Shown here: piece after piece, positions 35,423 through 43,448 of the stretch
How the letters are laid out: each line of letters opens with the position of its first letter
Position numbering within the stretch: position 1 is the stretch's first letter
NCBI RefSeq assembly: GCF_001280005.1
Contig: NZ_LGDW01000348.1
Coordinates: forward strand, 62,001 to 126,000
Source: Streptomyces sp. NRRL WC-3618
Lineage (GTDB): Bacteria > Actinomycetota > Actinomycetes > Streptomycetales > Streptomycetaceae
Direction of reading: 5' to 3'
DNA: 64,000 nucleotides
Position numbers and translations under genes: made by a program
Notes under the pieces: model-generated
What the model saw: only the letters and a program-made list of their open reading frames with translations
Database searches by the model: none
What the model was told of the DNA's origin: nothing

Positions 35423-35731
35423 ATGCTTCCGCCCGAACTGCCTCCGCTGCCCGCCCTGACCCGCGCGGAGGGCGAGCTGATCGACCGTTACCTCGAAGTG
35501 GCCGATCTGCTCGGCCGTATCAACCCGGCTTATCACGGGGACACGTACCGCGGGCTGCGGGCCGCGCAGGCCCTGGTCGCCAAGGCGGTGGCCCTGCGGG
35601 ACGCGCTGGAGTTGATGCACCAGCGGGGCGAGACGGAGGTGCACGCGGATACGCTGGCGCGTGCGCTGCGCGTCCTCGACGGGGAGCGCCGCACGGCGCG
35701 TGTCATCGTTCCGCGTGAGCCCGCCAGTTGA
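35423..35731 (+). CDS. small hypothetical protein downstream of clpP
   Basis: A 102-residue acidic, helix-rich protein (MLPPELPPLPALTRAEGELI at the start, then DRYLEVADLLGRI and LRAAQALVAKAVALRDALEL, and VHADTLARALRVLDGERR). No signal peptide or membrane segment. GGTGAGCC lies before the ATG and the start is 8 bp after the clpP stop, so it is co-transcribed and perhaps a partner or substrate adaptor of this ClpP. I do not recognise the family. Confidence 0.7.
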   Translation: MLPPELPPLPALTRAEGELIDRYLEVADLLGRINPAYHGDTYRGLRAAQALVAKAVALRDALELMHQRGETEVHADTLARALRVLDGERRTARVIVPREPAS

Positions 35732-36121
35732 CGCGTTCGGGCCGTCGGCCGGTAGCGGGCGCGCCCGGTCGGCCCGCCCACGGCCTTGGCCGGAACGGGC
35801 CGGGAAACGACTGGAAGTCATCCCCCTTTCGGAGTAGTCGCGCATCCCTCAACGGGACCGTTCGGGTTGCGACACGCGCGTAGTTCGCAGGCGAAATTGA
35901 AGCGTTCCCACCCTGGTCCGAGGGTGCGCCACCCCCTCGAAAGTCGTTCGGGGGCACGGGTGTCCACTCGAATGGGTCAGCGGTGAGTAACGCCACAAAG
36001 GGCCGATTCCATTGGGAATTTCCCGCTTCCATGAGCCAAGATCCCTTCCTGACGACAAGCCCCCGCCACAAGCGGCGGGGCGATCCGGGCGGACGCCGAG
36101 TCCTGCCGCCGCCCGGATGAC
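35732..36121. other. 390-bp non-coding stretch upstream of the riboswitch
   Basis: No frame with protein-like character on either strand. It holds the promoter of the riboswitch transcript somewhere. A small hairpin CCCCGCC-ACAAGC-GGCGGGG lies at 36061-36080, directly before the aptamer. AT content rises in 35990-36050 (CCACAAAGGGCCGATTCC region), which is the best place to look for the promoter. Confidence 0.5.
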
Positions 36122-36291
36122 CGGTCGACAGATGTGCATCGGCAGGAGTGGAGGACCCAGGCACGACGGGTCGCCGGAACGGTCACGCCATGACCGGGCC
36201 GAGCAGCCCTTGGGGTGAAGCCGCGTGAGCGGCCGGGCAACTTCGCCAGCCCGAATCCGACAGGTCATCCTTCACAGGCGGCTGACGAAGG
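36122..36291 (+). ncRNA. c-di-AMP (ydaO-yuaA) riboswitch
   Basis: The conserved pieces of the actinobacterial ydaO aptamer appear in order: GCATCGGCAGGAGTGGAGGA (36136-36155) with GACCCAG, GCCGAGCAGCCCTTGGGGTG from 36199, GGCCGGGCAACTTCGCCAG from 36231, and CCCGAATCCGACAGGTCA at 36250-36267. P1 can form between UCG-A-CAG (36125-36131) and CUG-A-CGA (36282-36288). The next gene is an NlpC/P60 wall hydrolase, the usual target of this class in Streptomyces. The ribosome site GAAGG (36287-36291) overlaps the 3' strand of P1, so control of translation as well as transcription is possible. Confidence 0.92.
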
Positions 36292-36298
36292 GTTACGC

Positions 36299-36772
36299 AT
36301 GTCTGCGCTCAATCGTGTCCCGTCGATGATGACCAGGGCCGGTACGGCTTCGGCCCTCACCCTCGCCGCAGTGGGCGGCAGCCTGGTGCTGCCTGGTGTC
36401 GCCACCGACGCCGCGGCGGTCACACCACCGACAAAGGCACTTCAGATCGCGGCCTCCAAGAAGGGCGCCCCGTACAAGTACGGGGCTGCCGGACCGAGGA
36501 GGTTCGACTGCTCCGGCCTCACGCAGTATTCGTTCAAGAAGGCGGGCAAGTCCCTGCCGCGTACAGCGGCGGCCCAGTACAACAAGACCAAGCACATCTC
36601 CGCCAAGAGCCGCAAAAGCGGAGACCTGGTCTTCTTCCACTCGGGCAAGAACGTCTACCACGTGGGCATATACGCCGGAAAGGGAAAGATCTGGCACTCC
36701 CCGAAGACCGGGGATGTCGTGAAGCTCCAGAAGATCTGGACGAAGAGCGTGTGGTACGGCCGGGTCAGCTGA
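36299..36772 (+). CDS. NlpC/P60-family cell-wall hydrolase
   Basis: A 157-residue exported gamma-D-glutamyl-diamino acid endopeptidase of the NlpC/P60 type. The N-terminal signal sequence (GTASALTLAAVGGSLVLPGVAT-type, cleaved near residue 40) is followed directly by the catalytic domain: Cys71 in RFDCSGLTQY, His121 in YHVGIYAG and a third polar residue, His133, in WHSPKTGD. There are no SH3, LysM or coiled-coil parts, so it is a minimal enzyme. ATG 36299 lies 7 nt after the riboswitch-embedded GAAGG. c-di-AMP control of wall hydrolases links it to osmotic balance, germination and dormancy (family knowledge). Confidence 0.95.
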   Translation: MSALNRVPSMMTRAGTASALTLAAVGGSLVLPGVATDAAAVTPPTKALQIAASKKGAPYKYGAAGPRRFDCSGLTQYSFKKAGKSLPRTAAAQYNKTKHISAKSRKSGDLVFFHSGKNVYHVGIYAGKGKIWHSPKTGDVVKLQKIWTKSVWYGRVS

Positions 36773-36823
36773 CCCGCCCGGGGCGGGACGGCGGCTCCAG
36801 GCCACCGTCCCACCCCGTCCGCC

Positions 36824-37092
36824 GCCGCACAGCGACAGCAGCACCCCGAAGCCCGTGAACGCGGCGCCGGTGACCGTCTCGAGCGGCCCGGAGGCCCCTC
36901 GGCCGGTGAGCGGCGGCCGGTGCGCGCGGCGGTTTCCGCACCGAGCGCGCCGGTGACGAAGCCCCGCCGCCTCGGACGTACGGCGGCCCGTGCCTCCCCG
37001 GGTTCCGCGGCCCGGGAACGCCACGGGGTGCGGAAGCAGCCCGCGGTGACTCCCAGCGCGCACCCGGCCCCCCGCCGCGCGGCCATGCGCAC
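36824..37092 (-). pseudogene. probable LysE-family transporter remnant
   Basis: On the minus strand, pieces resembling LysE/RhtB translocators occur in order but in two frames. ARRGAGCALGVTAGC (37080-37036) resembles the GRRAG...ALGVATG start of helix 2, RRRGFVTGAL (about 36972-36943) the FxxGFLxxALNPK segment, and, after a frame change, PLETVTGAAFTGFGVLLSL (36886-36830) the final helix. Most of the protein is missing. It lies in a 333-bp gap between the NlpC/P60 gene and the ATPase gene; a small CCCGCC-CGG-GGCGGG hairpin at 36773-36787 ends the former. The similarity is judged by eye. Confidence 0.4.
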
Positions 37093-37105
37093 CGCACCGC
37101 TACCG

Positions 37106-37567
37106 CTACGGCTCCTGCTGGACCGCCGTCGTCACCCGTGGCCCGACCGGGACCGTCCACGGGAGCTCGATCGAGACCGTCTTGCCGCCCTCGCGGGTGG
37201 GGCGGACGCGCAGTCTGCCGCCCGCCTCGGCGGTCAGCCAGCGGATGATGACCATCCCTCGGCCGTTGTCCTGCTGGACGGCGGCGGGCAGGCGCTTGGG
37301 GAAGCGCGGGTGGCTGTCGGTGACCCCGAGGCGCAGGTTCTCGTCACGGTCGAGGGCGATGTCCACCGTGAAGGTGGGTGACAACCCGAAGGTGTGCTGT
37401 ACGGCGTTGGTGGCGAGTTCCGAGACGATCAGACGGATGGTGTCGGCGGCTTCGGTGTCACCCGGCAGGCCCCATTCCGCCAGCACGCTGGCCACATACG
37501 CGCGGGCGGCGGAGACCGAGGCGGGATCGCTCGGCAGAGTGACGGATGCTTCCAGGTGGTCTGCCAT
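37106..37567 (-). CDS. RsbW-like ATP-binding protein (HATPase_c_2)
   Basis: A 153-residue GHKL ATPase of the anti-sigma-factor/RsbW type with N box IVSELATNAVQHT and G box DNGRGMVIIRWL. No membrane segment or sensor domain. Such stand-alone ATPases sit next to XRE/DUF5753 and DUF397 genes in the many whiJ/abaA-like loci of Streptomyces, as here (divergent from the XRE gene at 37780). It may act as an anti-sigma or anti-regulator kinase; the target is unknown. Confidence 0.9.
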   Translation of the reverse strand: MADHLEASVTLPSDPASVSAARAYVASVLAEWGLPGDTEAADTIRLIVSELATNAVQHTFGLSPTFTVDIALDRDENLRLGVTDSHPRFPKRLPAAVQQDNGRGMVIIRWLTAEAGGRLRVRPTREGGKTVSIELPWTVPVGPRVTTAVQQEP

Positions 37568-37779
37568 GGCGAGGTCGTCCCTTTCCCACGGAACCGGAGC
37601 CCGACACGGAGCGGCTGGTTCGAGTACGGTCCCGGACTGGTGCTTCGCGCCAGACTGCCATTCCGGTGCCGGTCATGGGGTGCGATCCACCAAGATATGC
37701 ATATATCTGTCGCTCGAAGCGGTGAACTCTGCGACCCCAGAGCGTATTTCGGCGGCTCGTCAGGAGTAAGGAGTGGCCC

Positions 37780-38637
37780 ATGCAGTACGGCCCCGCGGTT
37801 CGCCGCCGAAAGCTGGGTGGCGAACTGCGCGCTCTGCGCGCCCGGGCCGGTCTCACCAGCGGTGAGGCGGCCCGCCTGGTGGGTTGGCACCAGTCGAAGG
37901 TGAGCCGGATCGAGACGGGCGCGAGCGGGGTGAAACCGGCGGACGTACGGTTACTTCTGGACGCGTACCAGGTCCCGGACGGCGAGTCGCGCGAGCTGCT
38001 GCTCGTGCTGGCGGGCGGCGAGGACGGCGGCCGGCACCACTGGTGGCACGCCTACCGTGGCGTACTGCCGCCCACCTACCGGGACTTCATCAGCCTGGAG
38101 TCGCAGGCCAGCACGATGCGCACCCTGGAGACCTCGGCGGTGCCGGGGCTGTTGCAGACCCCCGAGTACGCCCGCGCGATGACCCGGGCCGCCATGGACG
38201 GCCTGGAGGAGAGCCGGCTCGATGCCCTGGTCGAGGTGCGGATCGCCCGGCAGGACGTGCTGCGTTCGGATCCGCCGCTGGTGCTGAGCGCGGTCCTCGA
38301 CGAGGCGGTGCTGCGCCGTGAAGTGGGCGGTCCCGAGGTGATGACGCGTCAGCTGGGGCGTCTCATGGACGCGGCCCGGCTGCCTCAAGTGCGGCTGCAG
38401 ATCCTGCCGTTCAGCGCGGGTGCGTACATCGGCATCACCGGGCCTTTCGTTATCTTCTCCTTTCCGAGCACTTCCGACTTGGATGTGGTTGTTCTTGACC
38501 AAATGATGAGTAGCCTCTACCTGGAACGGAAAGAAGACCTCCGGGCCTACAGCGAGGCCTTCAACACCCTTCAGATCCACGCCCTTTCGCCCGAGGATTC
38601 GTTGGATTTCATCGCCGGTCTGCATCACGGCGGGTAA
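37780..38637 (+). CDS. XRE regulator with DUF5753 (whiJ-like), TTA codon
   Basis: A 285-residue regulator. The N-terminal helix-turn-helix (about 5-65: LTSGEAARLVGWHQSKVSRI) is followed by a DUF5753 domain (about 95-270: SLESQASTMRTLETSAVPGL, LQTPEYARAM, then LPFSAGAYIGITGPFVIFSF). Codon 58 (37951-37953) is TTA, the rare leucine codon read by the bldA tRNA, so translation is likely delayed until development. It is followed by a DUF397 gene after 9 bp and is divergent from an RsbW-like ATPase: the whiJ-type trio. NCBI naming also calls this class Scr1-family antitoxin-like. Confidence 0.93.
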   Translation: MQYGPAVRRRKLGGELRALRARAGLTSGEAARLVGWHQSKVSRIETGASGVKPADVRLLLDAYQVPDGESRELLLVLAGGEDGGRHHWWHAYRGVLPPTYRDFISLESQASTMRTLETSAVPGLLQTPEYARAMTRAAMDGLEESRLDALVEVRIARQDVLRSDPPLVLSAVLDEAVLRREVGGPEVMTRQLGRLMDAARLPQVRLQILPFSAGAYIGITGPFVIFSFPSTSDLDVVVLDQMMSSLYLERKEDLRAYSEAFNTLQIHALSPEDSLDFIAGLHHGG

Positions 38638-38646
38638 GGAGGCATC

Positions 38647-38871
38647 ATGTCCGCTCTGCCTCGGAACGTACCGTCGTTCGTCGATTCGCCCGGTGTGCGG
38701 TGGCTGCGCAGCAGTTACAGCACGGGCGCGAACAATTGTGTGGAGACGGCCCGGCCGGACACCGAAGTCCAGGCCGGACCGCTCGCCGTACGCGACTCCA
38801 AGAACGCTGCCGGACCCGTCCTGCTCTTCTCCCACGAGAGCTGGCAGGGATTCCTCACCGCGTTCCGGTGA
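38647..38871 (+). CDS. DUF397 domain small protein
   Basis: A 74-residue DUF397 protein with the signature WLRSSYSTGANNCVETA, VRDSKNAAGPVLLFS and WQGFLTAF. It is coupled to the upstream DUF5753 regulator (9-bp gap, AAGGAGGC). In whiJ-like loci the two proteins are thought to work as a pair controlling development, and some authors treat them as toxin and antitoxin; neither role can be decided from sequence. Confidence 0.92.
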   Translation: MSALPRNVPSFVDSPGVRWLRSSYSTGANNCVETARPDTEVQAGPLAVRDSKNAAGPVLLFSHESWQGFLTAFR

Positions 38872-38958
38872 TCGCCCTACGACGCACGGCCACGGTTCAC
38901 CGACTCATGGTCGCGTGTCACTGATTCAACGGCACAACGGATCTACGGATCTGTGCGT

Positions 38959-40086
38959 CTACGGTCGGTTCTCGCCGATCACCTGTACCGCCCGTGCGAT
39001 CTGTTCCTCGGCCAGGTCCGCGCGGGCGGTCAGCCGCAGCCGGGACACCCCGTCGGGGACGGACGGCGGACGGAAGCAGCCGACGCCCACTCCGGCGGCC
39101 CGGCAGTCGGCCGCCCAGCGCACGGCTCCCTCCGGGGACGGCGCGCGCACCGAGACGACGGCCGCGTCAGGTCGTACGGCCGACAGCCCCTCGGCCGTCA
39201 GCCGGGTGTGCAGCTCACGCGCCACCGCACGCGCCCGTGCGGCCCGTTCCGGCTCGCGGCGCAGCAGCGTGAGGGCCGCCAGGGCCGCGCCCGCCGCGGC
39301 GGGGGCGAGTCCGGTGTCGAAGATGAACGTACGGGCCGCGTTGACGAGGTGCTCGATCACCCGGGCGGGTCCCAGTACCGCGCCCCCCTGGCTGCCGAGC
39401 GACTTGGACAGCGTGACCGTCACGACGACGTCCGGCGCGCCCGCGAGCCCGGCCGCGAACGCCGACCCCTGCCCGCCCTCGCCCAGCACACCCAGCCCGT
39501 GCGCGTCATCGACGACAATCCCCGCGCCGAACTCCCGGCAGACGGCGGCGAGTTCACTCAGCGGTGCCGCGTCCCCGTCGACCGAGAAGACCGTGTCGGA
39601 CACGGCGACGGCCGGCCCGGTGTGGGTGCCGAGTGCCTTGCGGAAGGCGTCCGGGTCGGCGTGGCCGACGACCTGGGTCGTGCCCCGGGCCAGCCGGCAG
39701 CCATCGATGAGCGAGGCGTGGTTGCCCGCGTCCGAGACGACGAGGGAGCCGTGCGGTGCGAGCGCGGTGACCGCGGCGAGGTTGGCCGCATAGCCGGAGG
39801 AGAAGACCAGGGCGGCCTCGAAGCCACAGAATGCGGCCAGTTCGCGTTCGAGTTCCGCGTGCAGTTCGGTGCTGCCGGTGACGAGCCGCGAGCCGGTGGC
39901 CCCGCCGCCCCAGCGCCGGGCGGCCCGGGCCGCGCCCTCGGTGACCTCGGGGTGGCGGGCCAGGCCCAGATAGTCGTTGCTCGCGAGGTCGAGGAGCGGG
40001 GAGTCGGCGGGGCGCGGACGCAGGGTCCGTACGAGTCCGGCGCGTCGGCGCGCTTCGGCCTGCTCGTCGATCCAGCCGAACGCCAT
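38959..40086 (-). CDS. bioF: 8-amino-7-oxononanoate synthase
   Basis: A 375-residue PLP enzyme condensing pimeloyl-thioester with alanine in biotin synthesis. It shows LDLASNDYLGLARHPEV, FSSGYAANLAAVTAL, VVDDAHGLGVLGEGGQG and the PLP lysine in VTLSKSLGSQGGAVLG. ATG 40086 was chosen; the frame is open upstream but overlaps the promoter region and bioB start. It is divergent from bioBAD with 154 bp between, which must carry both promoters. No bioH/bioC/bioW gene is in the window, so the pimeloyl source is elsewhere. Confidence 0.95.
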   Translation of the reverse strand: MAFGWIDEQAEARRRAGLVRTLRPRPADSPLLDLASNDYLGLARHPEVTEGAARAARRWGGGATGSRLVTGSTELHAELERELAAFCGFEAALVFSSGYAANLAAVTALAPHGSLVVSDAGNHASLIDGCRLARGTTQVVGHADPDAFRKALGTHTGPAVAVSDTVFSVDGDAAPLSELAAVCREFGAGIVVDDAHGLGVLGEGGQGSAFAAGLAGAPDVVVTVTLSKSLGSQGGAVLGPARVIEHLVNAARTFIFDTGLAPAAAGAALAALTLLRREPERAARARAVARELHTRLTAEGLSAVRPDAAVVSVRAPSPEGAVRWAADCRAAGVGVGCFRPPSVPDGVSRLRLTARADLAEEQIARAVQVIGENRP

Positions 40087-40240
40087 GGGTCCTCCGGGCA
40101 GCCGCGTGATTGTAGGCAGTGGACAGACCCTAGCCGGACCCTCCGACACCCAGGATGTGGCAATACCCACACGTCGAAGCCCCTCTCTTGTACGAACTCT
40201 CCTTTCCCTCAGCCCGCCCCATACGTAAGGATCGGCTCCC

Positions 40241-41404
40241 ATGGACCTGCTGACGACGCTGGTGGACAAGGGACTGCGGCGCGAGTTGCCGACCCGTGAA
40301 GAGGCGCTGGCCGTGCTGGCCACCTCCGACGACGATCTCCTCGATGTGGTGGCCGCGGCCGGGAAGGTGCGCCGGCACTGGTTCGGGCGGCGGGTGAAGC
40401 TCAACTATCTGGTCAACCTGAAGTCGGGCCTGTGCCCCGAGGACTGTTCCTACTGCTCCCAGCGCCTCGGCTCCACCACCGGCATCCTGAAGTACACCTG
40501 GCTCAAGCCGGACGAGGCCTCGAAGGCCGCGGCGGCCGGGCTGGCCGGGGGCGCCAAGCGGGTCTGCCTGGTGGCGTCCGGGCGCGGCCCGACGGACCGG
40601 GACGTGGACCGGGTCGCCGGCACCATCAAGGCGATCAAGGACCAGCACGAGGGCGTCGAGGTGTGCGCCTGCCTCGGACTGCTCTCCGACGGCCAGGCGG
40701 AGCGGCTGCGCGAGGCGGGCGCCGACGCCTACAACCACAACCTGAACACGTCCGAGGCCACCTACGGCGAGATCACCACCACCCACACCTACGAGGACCG
40801 CGTCGACACGGTCCAGAAGGCGCACGCGGCCGGACTGTCCGCCTGCTCGGGCCTGATCGCGGGCATGGGCGAGAGCGACGCGGACCTCGTGGACGTCGTC
40901 TTCTCCCTCCGCGAGCTCGACCCGGACTCGGTTCCGGTCAACTTCCTCATCCCGGTCGAGGGCACCCCGCTGGCCAAGGAGTGGAACCTCACCCCGCAGC
41001 GCTGTCTGCGCATCCTGGCGATGGTCCGGTTCGTGTGCCCGGACGCGGAGGTGCGGATCGCGGGCGGCCGTGAGGTCCACCTTCGGTCGATGCAGCCCCT
41101 CGCCCTCAACCTGGCCAACTCGATCTTCCTCGGCGACTACCTCACCACCGAGGGCCAGGCCGGCCAGGCCGACCTCGACATGATCGCCGACGCCGGTTTC
41201 GAGGTCGAGGGCTCCGACCAGGTGACCCTGCCCGAACACCGGGCGGCCGGCGGCGGCTGCGGCACGTCATCGTCGGGGGCGTGCGGCACGGAGGCGGGCG
41301 CCTGCGCCTCGGACACGGTCACGACGCCCGTGCCCGAACCCCGTACGGACTTGGTCACCGTACGACGCCGAGGTGCCGGAACGGATCTCGCGCCCAATGC
41401 CTGA
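40241..41404 (+). CDS. bioB: biotin synthase with a Cys-rich C-terminal tail
   Basis: A 387-residue radical SAM enzyme inserting sulfur into dethiobiotin. The [4Fe-4S] cysteines are Cys65, Cys69 and Cys72 (CPEDCSYC). The [2Fe-2S] auxiliary-cluster region includes [21 protein letters not shown] and [12 protein letters not shown], and [20 protein letters not shown] follows. Beyond the barrel is a tail of about 50 residues with [20 protein letters not shown], four cysteines in a Gly/Ser/Ala context, not part of the conserved fold. It overlaps bioA by 8 bp and is divergent from bioF. Confidence 0.96.
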   Translation: MDLLTTLVDKGLRRELPTREEALAVLATSDDDLLDVVAAAGKVRRHWFGRRVKLNYLVNLKSGLCPEDCSYCSQRLGSTTGILKYTWLKPDEASKAAAAGLAGGAKRVCLVASGRGPTDRDVDRVAGTIKAIKDQHEGVEVCACLGLLSDGQAERLREAGADAYNHNLNTSEATYGEITTTHTYEDRVDTVQKAHAAGLSACSGLIAGMGESDADLVDVVFSLRELDPDSVPVNFLIPVEGTPLAKEWNLTPQRCLRILAMVRFVCPDAEVRIAGGREVHLRSMQPLALNLANSIFLGDYLTTEGQAGQADLDMIADAGFEVEGSDQVTLPEHRAAGGGCGTSSSGACGTEAGACASDTVTTPVPEPRTDLVTVRRRGAGTDLAPNA

Positions 41405-42677
41405 CCTGCCCCTGTCCGAGCTGCTCGACCTGGACCGGCGGCACGTCTGGCATCCGTACGGCCCCATGCCGGGCCGCGTCGAACCGCTCGTCGTGGAGTC
41501 GGCGAACGGGGTACGGCTGCGGCTCGCGGACGGGTCGGGCGAGCTGGTCGACGGGATGTCGTCCTGGTGGTCGGCGATCCACGGCTACAACCACCCGGTG
41601 CTCAACGAGGCGGCGCGCGAGCAGCTGTCGCGGATGAGCCACGTCATGTTCGGCGGGCTCACCCACGAGCCCGCCGTACGGCTGGCGAAGCTCCTTGTCG
41701 ACATGTCGCCGGACGGACTCGAGCATGTCTTCCTCGCCGACTCGGGGTCGGTGTCGGTCGAGGTCGCCGTCAAGATGTGTCTGCAGTACTGGCGTTCGGT
41801 GGGCCGGCCGGCGAAACAGCGCCTGCTGACCTGGCGCCGCGGCTACCACGGCGACACCTGGCAGCCGATGTCCGTCTGCGACCCCGAGGGCGGCATGCAC
41901 GAGCTGTGGCAGGGCGTCCTGCCCCGCCAGGTCTTCGCGGACGCGCCGCCCACGGAGTACGACGAGTCGTACGCCGATCATCTCCGCTCGACGATCGAAC
42001 GGCACGCCGACGAACTGGCCGCCGTGATCGTCGAACCGGTGGTGCAGGGCGCGGGCGGGATGCGGTTCCACTCCCCCGCCTATCTGCGGGTGCTGCGGGA
42101 GGCGTGCGACGCGTACGGCGTGCTGCTCGTGTTCGACGAGATCGCGACCGGGTTCGGGCGCACGGGCGCGCTGTTCGCGGCGGACCACGCGGCGGTGACG
42201 CCGGATGTGATGTGCGTGGGCAAGGCGATGACCGGCGGTTATCTGACGATGGCGGCGACGCTGTGCACGGCGCGGGTGGCCGAGGGCATCTCGCGCGGGG
42301 CCGTCCCGGTGCTCGCCCACGGCCCGACCTTCATGGGCAACCCGCTTGCGGCGGCCGTGGCCTGTGCCTCGATCGGCCTGCTGCTCGACCAGGACTGGCG
42401 GGCGGAGGTCAAACGCATCGAGGCCGGCCTGCGCGACGGGCTCGCCGGGGCGGCGCGGCTCCCCGGGGTCCGTGACGTACGCGTGCTGGGCGCGATCGGG
42501 GTGGTCCAGCTCGACCACGAGGTGGACATGGCGGCGGCCACGGCGGCGGCGGTCCGCGAGGGCGTGTGGCTACGTCCGTTCCGCGACCTCGTCTACACCA
42601 TGCCGCCGTACGTCACCGGCGACGCGGACGTGACCCGGATCGCACGCGCGGTGTGCGCGGCGGCCAAGGAGGGATGA
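41397..42677 (+). CDS. bioA: adenosylmethionine--8-amino-7-oxononanoate transaminase
   Basis: A 426-residue class III aminotransferase making 7,8-diaminopelargonate with SAM as amino donor. Landmarks are [64 protein letters not shown] and the PLP Lys in [14 protein letters not shown] 41397 overlaps the bioB stop by 8 bp; a GTG at 41373 in the same frame is a possible alternative adding eight residues. It is the middle gene of bioBAD. Confidence 0.95.
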   Translation: MPDLPLSELLDLDRRHVWHPYGPMPGRVEPLVVESANGVRLRLADGSGELVDGMSSWWSAIHGYNHPVLNEAAREQLSRMSHVMFGGLTHEPAVRLAKLLVDMSPDGLEHVFLADSGSVSVEVAVKMCLQYWRSVGRPAKQRLLTWRRGYHGDTWQPMSVCDPEGGMHELWQGVLPRQVFADAPPTEYDESYADHLRSTIERHADELAAVIVEPVVQGAGGMRFHSPAYLRVLREACDAYGVLLVFDEIATGFGRTGALFAADHAAVTPDVMCVGKAMTGGYLTMAATLCTARVAEGISRGAVPVLAHGPTFMGNPLAAAVACASIGLLLDQDWRAEVKRIEAGLRDGLAGAARLPGVRDVRVLGAIGVVQLDHEVDMAAATAAAVREGVWLRPFRDLVYTMPPYVTGDADVTRIARAVCAAAKEG

Positions 42678-42679
42678 CC

Positions 42680-43402
42680 ATGCCGATCCTGATCATCACA
42701 GGGACGGGCACGGAGGTCGGCAAGACCATCGCCACGGCCGCCGTCGCCGCCACGGCCCTCGCTGCGGGCCGTACGGTCGCCGTGCTCAAACCCGCGCAGA
42801 CGGGAGTACGTCCGGACGAGCGCGGTGACGCCGACGAGGTCGCGCGGCTCGCGGGTGACGTACGGACCCTCGAACTCGCCCGCTATCCCGACCCGTTGGC
42901 CCCGGCAACGGCCGCCCGCCGGGCCTCGCTGCCTCCGGTACGACCGGCCGAGGTGGCCGAGGCCGCCGCGAAACTGGCCGCCGAGTACGACCTGGTCCTG
43001 GTGGAGGGCGCCGGTGGCCTGCTCGTACGGTTCGACGACGAGGGCGGCACCCTGGCGGACGCGGCCGAACTGCTGGACGCACCGGTCCTGCTCGTCGCGT
43101 CGGCGGGCCTGGGCACCCTCAACACCACAGAACTGACGGCCCGTGAACTGTCCCGCAGGGACGTCCACTTGACGGGAATCGTCATCGGCAACTGGCCGGA
43201 CTCACCGGACCTGGCGTCCCGTTGCAACCTGGCCGACCTACCAACGGTCGCCGGGGCACCCCTGTCCGGAGCGCTGCCTGCGGGGGTGGGGGTACTACCC
43301 CCGGTCAACTTCCGCATGGTGGCGGCAAGTTGGCTAGCGCCAAACCTGGGCGGAACATGGGACGCGTCAGAGTTCCGGACACGAGAAGCGCCCCGCTCTT
43401 AG
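42680..43402 (+). CDS. bioD: dethiobiotin synthetase
   Basis: A 240-residue ATP-dependent carboxylase closing the ureido ring of dethiobiotin. The P-loop GTGTEVGKT is at residues 8-16, then VLKPAQTGV and LVEGAGGLLVRF. ATG 42680 was chosen over 42674 because AAGGAGGG (42666-42673) would leave no spacing for the latter. It starts 2 bp after bioA and completes the pathway with bioB, bioA and the divergent bioF. The last residues (after GWLAPN-like WLAPNLGGTW) are variable, and the stop codon is embedded in a GC-rich intergenic motif. Confidence 0.95.
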   Translation: MPILIITGTGTEVGKTIATAAVAATALAAGRTVAVLKPAQTGVRPDERGDADEVARLAGDVRTLELARYPDPLAPATAARRASLPPVRPAEVAEAAAKLAAEYDLVLVEGAGGLLVRFDDEGGTLADAAELLDAPVLLVASAGLGTLNTTELTARELSRRDVHLTGIVIGNWPDSPDLASRCNLADLPTVAGAPLSGALPAGVGVLPPVNFRMVAASWLAPNLGGTWDASEFRTREAPRS

Positions 43403-43441
43403 GGGCGCGGGGAACTGCGCGACCAGCCCCCACCGGCCCGC
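43395..43441. terminator. GC-rich element at the convergent bioD/luxR ends
   Basis: It starts TTAGGGGCGCGGGGAACTGC and continues GCGACCAGCCCCCACCGGCC. The opening is shared with the interspersed element at 5.6-12 kb, but the rest differs (CCAGCCCCCACCGGCCCGCAG). It lies exactly at the convergent junction of bioD (stop 43402) and the LuxR gene (stop 43449). Probably a terminator, judged from position and repeat character. Confidence 0.5.
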
Positions 43442-43448
43442 AGAGACA

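Noticed and set aside
40087..40240. Biotin-repressor operator between bioF and bioB
   Set aside because: I found no convincing dyad of the BirA or BioQ type in the 154 bp.
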